From Pseudomonas sp. BP8 (GTDB lineage: Bacteria > Pseudomonadota > Gammaproteobacteria > Pseudomonadales > Pseudomonadaceae), in assembly GCF_017875955.1 (NCBI RefSeq), contig NZ_JAGINK010000001.1, forward strand, positions 5,610,501-5,674,500: a stretch of 64,000 nucleotides of DNA. Reading direction: 5' to 3'. The notes below the pieces were generated by a model, which worked only from the letters and a program-made list of their open reading frames with translations, was not told the DNA's origin and made no database searches. Shown piece by piece: positions 58,565 to 64,000 of this stretch. Positions within the stretch are counted from its first letter, which is position 1, and each line of letters starts with the position of its first letter. Position numbers and translations under genes: made by a program.

Positions 58565-59284
58565 GGGGCTTGTAGTTTGGGGGCTTATCCATTTGATGTG
58601 GTGGTGCCACTGGCCCCTTCCGCCCTTACGGCGGGTCACTTTTTTTCTTGGAAAAAAGTAACCAAAAACCGCTTGCTCCTGCATCCGGCCCTGCGCTGCG
58701 CTACGGGTTCCCTCGCTCCGGTCTTGCTCCGGGAGGACCGCGCTGTACGGCCCATCCTGGGCCTCAGCGCTTTCCGGCCATCCATGGCCTCCACCTCCCT
58801 GCGCAAGACCTCCACTCGGCCTCCTGAAGTCGCTGAAGATCAAGATCAAGATCAACAGCCAGGGCAACGGCTGGCGAATCGCTGCGCTCTCGCTTTTGTT
58901 TATTTACCAGCGGAATTGTGGTGTGGCTGGGCAGGGCTGCGCCCTGCGATTTGCATTGGCAGTACCGGCCTCTTCGCGGGGCAAGCCCGCTCCTACAGGT
59001 ATTGCGCAAATTTTGAATTCGGCGCTGTACCTGTAGGAGCGGGCTTGCCCCGCGAAGAGGCCCGAATATCCACCACCAATGCCACTATCGAAGACAACGC
59101 CAGCCCAGACGCCACCCGTAGCGCAGCGTAGGGGCCGGATACAGGAGCAGGCGGTTTTTGGTTACTTTTTTCCAAGAATAAAAGTGACCCACCGTAAGGG
59201 CGCAAGGGGCCCTTACAGCCACTACATCAAATGGATAAGCCCACAACCCCTAAGCCAGCAAAGCCAAAAGATCATCCCCCCAAC
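58565..59284. repeat. Long inverted-repeat element, copy B (right arm shortened)
   Basis: This is the second copy of the element at 1652-2506, with the same left arm (GGGCTTATCCATTTGATG near 58571, CCGCCCTTACGGCGGGTCAC near 58620), the same core (CAGGGCTGCGCCCTGCGATT near 58932) and the same central REP pair. The right arm lacks roughly 140 bp: after CAGCCCAGACGCC (59101-59113) it jumps to GCAGCG...GGCCGGATAC, so the segment mirroring the CTCCACTCGGCCTCCTGA block is gone. The terminal part (GGTTACTTTTTTCC, CATCAAATGGATAAGCCC) is retained. It lies between fecR and fecA on the same strand. Frames inside it (for example 58577-59131) are not credible genes. Confidence 0.86.
58965..59063. repeat. 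REP pair (class 1) at the centre of copy B
   Basis: Inverted REPs at 58965-58999 and 59030-59063 correspond position for position to the pair at the centre of copy A. Confidence 0.92.
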
Positions 59285-59396
59285 AACCCCTGAGGCACCA
59301 AAAAAAAACCCTCAAAAAAAATAGTCAAATCAGCTGAGCCATTTTTCGCAGCTCGCGTGACAGAGAAAGCAGACCCCCGTATCAAGGACCCCTGAC

Positions 59397-61724
59397 ATGC
59401 CGCTGCGCCCCAGCCCCCTCGTCCATGCCCTGCTACTCGCCACCACCCTCGGCCTGAGCCTGCCTGCCGCACACGCCGCCGACGCCCGCGCCTACCACAT
59501 CGCCGCCGGCTCCCTGGAACAGGCCCTGAACCAGTTCGGCCGCGAAAGCGGTGCGCTGATCAGCTTCGGCTCGCAGCTCACCCAAGGCCTGCAGAGCCCA
59601 GGCCTGGACGGTAACTACGACGTTGCCCAAGGCCTCGATGCGCTGCTGCGCGGCAGCGGCCTGCAAGCCCGCCAGGAAGCCGACAACGCCTTCAGCCTGC
59701 AACCAGCGCCGACCGCTGCGGCCGGAGCGCCGGTCGAGCTCGGCGCCTCGACCGTGGTCGGCGACTGGCTGGCCGAAGCCGAACAGGACAACGTCTTCAG
59801 CCACCCCGGTGCACGTGACGTGATCCGCCGCGAAGAATTCGAGCGCAGTGGCGCCAGCAGCCCACGTGAAGTACTCAACCGCATCCCCGGCGTCAACGCC
59901 CCCGACACCAGCGGTACCGGCGGCCACGACCTGGCGCTCAACTTCGGCATCCGCGGCCTCAACCCACGCCTGGCCGCACGCTCGACCGTGCTGATGGACG
60001 GCATCCCGGTGCCGTTCGCCCCTTACGGCCAGCCGCAGCTGTCGCTGGCACCGCTGAGCCTGGGCAACATGGACGCGGTGGACGTGGTGCGCGGCGGCGG
60101 CGCGGTGCGCTACGGCCCGCAGAACGTCGGCGGTATCGTCAACTTCGTCACCCGCGCGATCCCCGAAGAGGCGACCTTCAAGGCCGCCATGCAAAACCAG
60201 ATCAGCCCGTCCTCCAGCCACGACGGCATCAAGAACAGCGCCAACCTGCTGCTCGGGGGCACCAACGCCAATGGCCTGGGCGGTGCCCTGCTGTACTCCG
60301 GCACCCGCGGCGGCGACTGGCGTGAACACAGCGACACGCAGATCGACGACCTGCTGCTCAAGGGTAAATTGCAACTCGACGAGGCCAACAGCCTGCATGC
60401 CATGGCCCAGTACTATGAGGGCGAGGCGCAGATGCCCGGTGGCCTGAGCACGGCCGACTTCGATGCCGACCCGTACCAGTCGACGCGCCTCAAGGACAAG
60501 TTCTGGGGACGGCGCACCCTGGTCAACGTCGGCTACGACTACAAGCAGGACGACCGCCAATTCAGCGTCAACAGCTTCTTCACCAAGACCCTGCGCAGCG
60601 GCTACCTCGACCAGGGCAGCTTCGTCTCCCTGTCACCCCGCGAATACTGGGTGCGCGGCATCGAAACGCGCTTCTCGCAAGGCCTGGCGCTGGGTGACAG
60701 CTGGCATGAGCTGGGGGTTGGCTACCGCTACATCAACGAGGCCGGCCATGAACTGCGCTTTCGCGAACCGGTCACCGGCGCGCTGCCGACCACGGCCAGC
60801 CGCAATGACCGCGACACCCGCGGCAGCACCGAAGCGCACGCGATCTACCTGGATGACCGCATCGATATCGGCCGCTGGACCATCACTCCAGGTGTTCGCT
60901 ACGAGATGATTGATTCCGCGCAAAGCAACAAGCTCAGCGGCGAGCAATACCAGGGCAGCTACAACACCGCCCTGCCCGCCTTGAACGTGCTCTACCACCT
61001 GAGCGACAGCTGGAATCTGTACGCCAATACCGAAGGGTCGTTCGGCAGTGTGCAGTACAGCCAGATGCCCAACCGGGTCAGCAGCGGTGAGGTAAAACCG
61101 GAAAAAGCACGTACTTGGGAAGTCGGAACGCGCTATGACAGTGGCGACCTGCAAGCGGAGATCGGCGCGTTTCTGATCAATTTCGACAACCAGTTCGAAA
61201 GCAACCAGACCAATGATTCGGTGATCGCCCGGGGTGAAACCCGTCATCAGGGTATCGAGACCAGCCTGCGCTATGCGCTCGACGGCCTGAGCCCGGCGCT
61301 GGCCGGTTTCGATGTGCATGCCAGCTATGCCTTCGTCGATGCCAGCATCCGCGAAGACGGTCCGAACAAGGGTAACCAGGTGCCGTTTTCGTCGCGCCAC
61401 AAGGGCACCTTGGGCCTGGGCTACACCGACGGTCCATGGCAGCTGAACCTGGACAGCAGTTTCCAGAGCAGCCAATACGCCGACAACGCCAATACCAGCG
61501 AAGAGAGCGCCAACGGCGCCAACGGGCGCATTCCCGGCTACATGCTGGTGAGCACCCGCGCCGGCTATGACTTCGGCCCGCAACTGTCGAACCTGAAGGT
61601 CGCGGTAGGGGTGAAGAACCTGTTCAACCGCGAGTACTACACGCGCTCGTTCGACGACAACAACCGCGGCAAGTACGTCGGCGAACCGCGTACGCTTTAC
61701 CTGCAGACCTCGGTAGCGTTCTGA
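59397..61724 (+). CDS. fecA: Ferric citrate outer-membrane receptor FecA
   Basis: 775-residue TonB-dependent transporter and signal transducer for ferric dicitrate. A signal peptide (LLLATTLGLSLPAAHA) is followed by an STN domain (YHIAAGSLEQALNQFGRESGALISFG to SGLQARQEADNAFSL), a TonB-box region, and a plug that is nearly identical in wording to E. coli FecA (TVVGDWLAEAEQDNVFSHPGARDVIRRE, then NFGIRGLNPRLAARSTVLMDG and VPFAPYGQPQLSLAPLSLGN). The barrel keeps YWVRGIE, LYANTEGSFG and the DDNNRGKYVGEPRTLYLQ end. AAGGA precedes ATG 59397. Expression should need FecI, whose promoter must lie in the ~110 bp between element B and the start. Confidence 0.96.
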   Translation: MPLRPSPLVHALLLATTLGLSLPAAHAADARAYHIAAGSLEQALNQFGRESGALISFGSQLTQGLQSPGLDGNYDVAQGLDALLRGSGLQARQEADNAFSLQPAPTAAAGAPVELGASTVVGDWLAEAEQDNVFSHPGARDVIRREEFERSGASSPREVLNRIPGVNAPDTSGTGGHDLALNFGIRGLNPRLAARSTVLMDGIPVPFAPYGQPQLSLAPLSLGNMDAVDVVRGGGAVRYGPQNVGGIVNFVTRAIPEEATFKAAMQNQISPSSSHDGIKNSANLLLGGTNANGLGGALLYSGTRGGDWREHSDTQIDDLLLKGKLQLDEANSLHAMAQYYEGEAQMPGGLSTADFDADPYQSTRLKDKFWGRRTLVNVGYDYKQDDRQFSVNSFFTKTLRSGYLDQGSFVSLSPREYWVRGIETRFSQGLALGDSWHELGVGYRYINEAGHELRFREPVTGALPTTASRNDRDTRGSTEAHAIYLDDRIDIGRWTITPGVRYEMIDSAQSNKLSGEQYQGSYNTALPALNVLYHLSDSWNLYANTEGSFGSVQYSQMPNRVSSGEVKPEKARTWEVGTRYDSGDLQAEIGAFLINFDNQFESNQTNDSVIARGETRHQGIETSLRYALDGLSPALAGFDVHASYAFVDASIREDGPNKGNQVPFSSRHKGTLGLGYTDGPWQLNLDSSFQSSQYADNANTSEESANGANGRIPGYMLVSTRAGYDFGPQLSNLKVAVGVKNLFNREYYTRSFDDNNRGKYVGEPRTLYLQTSVAF

Positions 61725-61732
61725 ACTTGAGG

Positions 61733-61759
61733 CCGCTCCCGCGATCGCCGAGGGAGCGG
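61733..61759 (+). terminator. Possible weak terminator after fecA
   Basis: CCGCTCCC and GGGAGCGG form a perfect 8-bp stem with an 11-nt loop, starting 8 nt after the fecA stop and followed by ATTTGCT rather than a clean T-run. It may instead be a relic of a REP. Confidence 0.45.
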
Positions 61760-61903
61760 ATTTGCTACAAAAAATTTATCTGAAAAAGGGGTTGAAATCG
61801 TCGCGCGGATGCCTGACCTTAGAGTCAAGAGGCGAAAAAATTCCACGGGCCTCAGTGGCCTAGGCGCGTCTCTTTGCGAGCAAGCTGAATAAGGATTGAA
61901 GTC

Positions 61904-62251
61904 ATGCAAATCCAGGTCAACAGCAGCAACCATATCGAAGGCAGCACCCGCCTCAACGAGTGGGTCCGCAGTACGCTTGAGAGCACCCTTGAACGTTACG
62001 AGGACGACCTCACCCGCATCGAGGTCCACTTGCGCGACGACAACGGCGCCAAGCCAGGACCGCATGACAAACGCTGCCAGATGGAGGCTCGCCCCAAAGG
62101 CCACCAACCGATTTCCGTGACCCACACTGCCACTACCCTGGACCATGCGGTAGATGGCGCTGCCAGCAAGCTGAACAATGCGCTTGAACACTTCTACGGC
62201 AAATTGCGCAGCAAGCGGGTAGTCCTCGAGCCGAGTGATCCGGAGGAATAG
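61904..62251 (+). CDS. HPF/RaiA-family ribosome-associated protein
   Basis: 115-residue small cytoplasmic protein of the sigma-54 modulation/RaiA fold (beta-alpha-beta-beta-beta-alpha). It starts MQIQVNSSNHIEG with a helix (TRLNEWVRSTLESTLERYEDDLTRIEVHLRDDN) and ends with the second helix (LDHAVDGAASKLNNALEHFYGKLRSKR). Such proteins bind the small ribosomal subunit and promote hibernation or inhibit translation. The hpf gene that sits next to rpoN in Pseudomonas is expected elsewhere, so this is probably a paralogue. It is monocistronic with its own strong terminator. Confidence 0.88.
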   Translation: MQIQVNSSNHIEGSTRLNEWVRSTLESTLERYEDDLTRIEVHLRDDNGAKPGPHDKRCQMEARPKGHQPISVTHTATTLDHAVDGAASKLNNALEHFYGKLRSKRVVLEPSDPEE

Positions 62252-62270
62252 ATCGAGGTTGCTTGAATAC

Positions 62271-62303
62271 AAACGCCCGGTGCATTGCACCGGGCGTTTT
62301 CGT
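62271..62303 (+). terminator. Rho-independent terminator of the HPF-like gene
   Basis: AAACGCCCGGTGCA and its exact complement TGCACCGGGCGTTT (62286-62299) form a 12-14-bp stem that runs into TTTTCGTTTC. It begins 19 nt after the stop codon at 62251. Confidence 0.92.
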
Positions 62304-62433
62304 TTCAGGCTTGGAAACTGCATAGGCTTCTTGCGGGCAACGCGATTCAAACGTGCGAACCCGATCAGCGGCCCTGAACCAACGTCACAACTGCCTGGTC
62401 AACTTCTCCATTGCCCTTTGCAGGTGCGCAACC

Positions 62434-62724
62434 ATGCACAATCCGTTTGACCTCATCAGTGACGCCTTCGCCCCCCGCTACCGGGTAAACCTGAGCATCG
62501 AGCGCCTCGACGGCAGCATCATGCTGACCCTGTCCGACGACACCGGCGCTGTCGCCAAGCGGCTTATCAGCGAGGCCCAACGTAATGACCCGGTGCGCTT
62601 GCAGCGGGTCATCGACAGTATCCGCTTTGGCCTGGCCGTTGATCGCGGTGAAGATGCAATGCTGGTATTGGCGAGCCTTACCGGTAACGCAAGAGCCTCG
62701 TCATCCCAACCTTCAGCGCAGTGA
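62434..62724 (+). CDS. DUF3509 family protein
   Basis: 96-residue cytoplasmic protein of a small family largely confined to Pseudomonas, recognised by MHNPFDLISDAFAPRYRVNLSIERLDGSIMLTLSD and IDSIRFGLAVDRG. Function is unknown. CAGGTG upstream supports ATG 62434. Its last 12 bp overlap the 3' end of the convergent gene on the other strand. Confidence 0.85.
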   Translation: MHNPFDLISDAFAPRYRVNLSIERLDGSIMLTLSDDTGAVAKRLISEAQRNDPVRLQRVIDSIRFGLAVDRGEDAMLVLASLTGNARASSSQPSAQ

Positions 62725-63015
62725 CGCGATCATTTCGCCAAAGATCCGCTCGACATGCCGCAGCTCCAGACCGTGAACCCGATCGGCCGGGTCGAACGTG
62801 TCCGGCGCGTAGAACAGGCCGACCAGGCCTTGGTCGTAGGTAGGCTCTTCGGCCCTTTCGAACCAGTGCAAGCCTTCCTCGACCAGTGTCCGGGAAACGG
62901 CCATCTGCTCGTGGATCACGTCGATGAGCCCGTTCACGTAGGTTGTGTCAGGGTTCAGCTGCCAGGTCGCGAAAGACTCGGCCAGGTACGCGCGAATATG
63001 CTGCTCGGTGTTCAT
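62713..63015 (-). CDS. Small conserved-looking protein of unknown function
   Basis: 100-residue acidic cytoplasmic protein without membrane segments (MNTEQHIRAYLAESFATWQL ... VLEL-type helices ending IFGEMIASLR). ATG 63015 was chosen because CAGGAG lies 6 nt upstream; ATG 63030 is in frame but carries that Shine-Dalgarno inside it. I do not recognise the family. It is convergent with, and overlaps by 12 bp, the DUF3509 gene. Confidence 0.7.
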   Translation of the reverse strand: MNTEQHIRAYLAESFATWQLNPDTTYVNGLIDVIHEQMAVSRTLVEEGLHWFERAEEPTYDQGLVGLFYAPDTFDPADRVHGLELRHVERIFGEMIASLR

Positions 63016-63131
63016 GATGTGCTCCTGCATGCCGAGCAAACCTTGCGCCCCGATGGCGACATTCCAGGTGTCGGCATGCACGCGGATTGAACAGCACGGC
63101 GGCACCGCCCCAGGCCTATATAACTAACGAC

Positions 63132-63602
63132 TTACTTGTTTTCATCGACCTGGTTGCCATTGGCATCGAGCACTCGGCTGGAGGGGTAGCGGTAGGACGC
63201 ATAGCGCACCACCAGAATCGAGAACGCCAGCAGCAAGATGCCTCCGCACAGGTACAGCAAGCCTTCATCCGGCGCTTTATGGTGCGAAACGTCGCCGATC
63301 AGCAGACGCGTCAGGGCGGTGATCGCCACGTACAGCAGGAAGCGGATGGGCATGTGGTTGGTCTTGAAGTAGATCCCGACCATCGCCCCCAACTCCAGGT
63401 AGATGAACAGCAGGAGAATGTCATCGACGTTTACCTGCCCTTTGCCGAGCATGTCGAGAAAGGTCATCACCGCCGCCCAGGCCGTGATACCGCCGATACC
63501 GAACAACGCCAGGTAGTGGAATGACTCGACGCACAGGTTACCCAGCGAGTCGGCGGTGCCGTGCAGGCCCTTGCGCAGTTTTTCTGCCCATTTGATGTTC
63601 AC
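63132..63602 (-). CDS. psiE: Phosphate-starvation-inducible protein PsiE
   Basis: 156-residue inner-membrane protein of the PsiE family with four membrane segments (SFHYLALFGIGGITAWAAVMTF, DILLLFIYLELGAMVGIYF, PIRFLLYVAITALTRLLIG, LLYLCGGILLLAFSILVVRY). The central motif FIYLELGAMVGIYFKTNHMPIRFLLY is diagnostic. GTG 63602 with GGGACTGGAC upstream is preferred over the longer frame from 63644. In E. coli expression depends on PhoB; I did not find a clear Pho box here. Confidence 0.88.
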   Translation of the reverse strand: MNIKWAEKLRKGLHGTADSLGNLCVESFHYLALFGIGGITAWAAVMTFLDMLGKGQVNVDDILLLFIYLELGAMVGIYFKTNHMPIRFLLYVAITALTRLLIGDVSHHKAPDEGLLYLCGGILLLAFSILVVRYASYRYPSSRVLDANGNQVDENK

Positions 63603-63787
63603 GATTGTCCAGTCCCCGATACGACATGAAGGATGATGCGCCACGTCTGTGACGCTTGTGCCATGCAGTTAAAAGGCCAGGCACCTGCCTTGGAAGGCGA
63701 CCGATTGCCGCAAGGCACCTGTGCGCTACGCTTTTCAGCGGGATAAATGGCCACTATTTAGTTGCACTGAGGCACCCGCAGCGATTA

Positions 63788-63803
63788 CTGTATATAGATA
63801 CAG
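63788..63803 (+). promoter_or_regulatory. LexA (SOS) box of yebG
   Basis: CTGTATATAGATACAG fits the LexA consensus CTG-N10-CAG, inside the longer symmetry TACTGTATATAGATACAGTA. It lies 42-57 bp before the yebG start codon. Confidence 0.92.
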
Positions 63804-63844
63804 TAATCTAGCAATCAACCAGCTAAAAGGCACAGAGGTGATGA

Positions 63845-64000
63845 ATGGCCGTCGAAGTGGTGTACCGCAGCAGCCGCGACCCGGAGCGCTTGTTCATGGA
63901 TAAAGCCGAAGCTGATCGTCATGACAAGATGCTCGAACTGGCCGAGCGCCTGGCCGAAGTGCTGCAAAAGGCGGTGCCTTCGCTGACCGAGCAGCAGGTC
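63845..64000 (+). CDS. yebG: DNA-damage-inducible protein YebG, N-terminal part
   Basis: The gene runs off the window; 52 codons are visible. The start MAVEVVYRSSRDPERLFMDK and the helix ADRHDKMLELAERLAEVLQ match the small YebG family, whose members are SOS-induced and of unclear biochemical role. AGAGGTG precedes ATG 63845, and a perfect LexA box lies 42 bp upstream of it, so repression by LexA is expected. Confidence 0.92.
   Translation, partial: MAVEVVYRSSRDPERLFMDKAEADRHDKMLELAERLAEVLQKAVPSLTEQQV

Noticed and set aside
1..64000. tRNA, rRNA, transposase, integrase and prophage genes
   Set aside because: None was recognised; the repeats found carry no transposase, and no attachment-site pair was evident.

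Overview
The window is chromosomal DNA of a Pseudomonas, most likely from the P. putida group. The evidence is the high GC content, a complete twelve-gene alginate operon in the Pseudomonas order (algD-8-44-K-E-G-X-L-I-J-F-A), abundant copies of the 35-bp P. putida-type REP, the Pseudomonas-restricted DUF3509 family, and several iron-signalling receptor systems. I see no rRNA, tRNA, CRISPR array, prophage or transposase gene.

Layout. 1-10.4 kb is core housekeeping: the tail of a carboxylesterase, the RNA helicase rhlB, moaCDE (molybdopterin), a TonB-dependent receptor of unknown substrate, a PIN-PhoH protein, a polysaccharide-deacetylase-like protein with a damaged active site, and yaaA. 10.5-15.7 kb is an accessory block: two unrecognised proteins (one secreted) upstream of a MacB-type ABC exporter and a TolC-family protein, with the adaptor gene wrecked by an internal deletion. 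15.7-33.0 kb is the algD control region (AlgU-type promoter, AlgR-type site, long leader) and the alginate operon. It makes GDP-mannuronate (AlgA, AlgD), polymerises it under c-di-GMP control (Alg8, Alg44), acetylates it (AlgI, J, F, X), epimerises it (AlgG), edits it (AlgL) and exports it (AlgK, AlgE). 33.2-40.4 kb holds a small membrane protein, an SDR, and a LysR-controlled EmrAB/OMF efflux operon that ends in a degenerate SDR. 40.7-47.1 kb holds a universal stress protein and an AaeXAB-like aromatic-acid efflux operon with its own outer-membrane lipoprotein and divergent LysR regulator. 47.3-50.4 kb holds ghrB, a DMT exporter and an AraC regulator. 50.6-61.7 kb holds two iron cell-surface-signalling systems placed back to back: a leftward DUF3649-PepSY-DUF3325-sigma-antisigma-receptor operon and a rightward fecI-fecR-fecA ferric citrate system. 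61.9-64 kb holds a short HPF-like protein, a DUF3509 protein, a small hypothetical, psiE and the start of SOS-controlled yebG.

Repeats are the most unusual aspect. Two copies, about 57 kb apart, of a large (0.75-0.9 kb) element with long inverted arms flank rhlB and split fecIR from fecA. Each begins with a G-rich hexanucleotide tandem array and has a REP pair at its centre. Two REP families occupy most gene ends. A REP pair plus three 45-bp repeats has landed inside the signal-peptide region of algK without breaking the reading frame.
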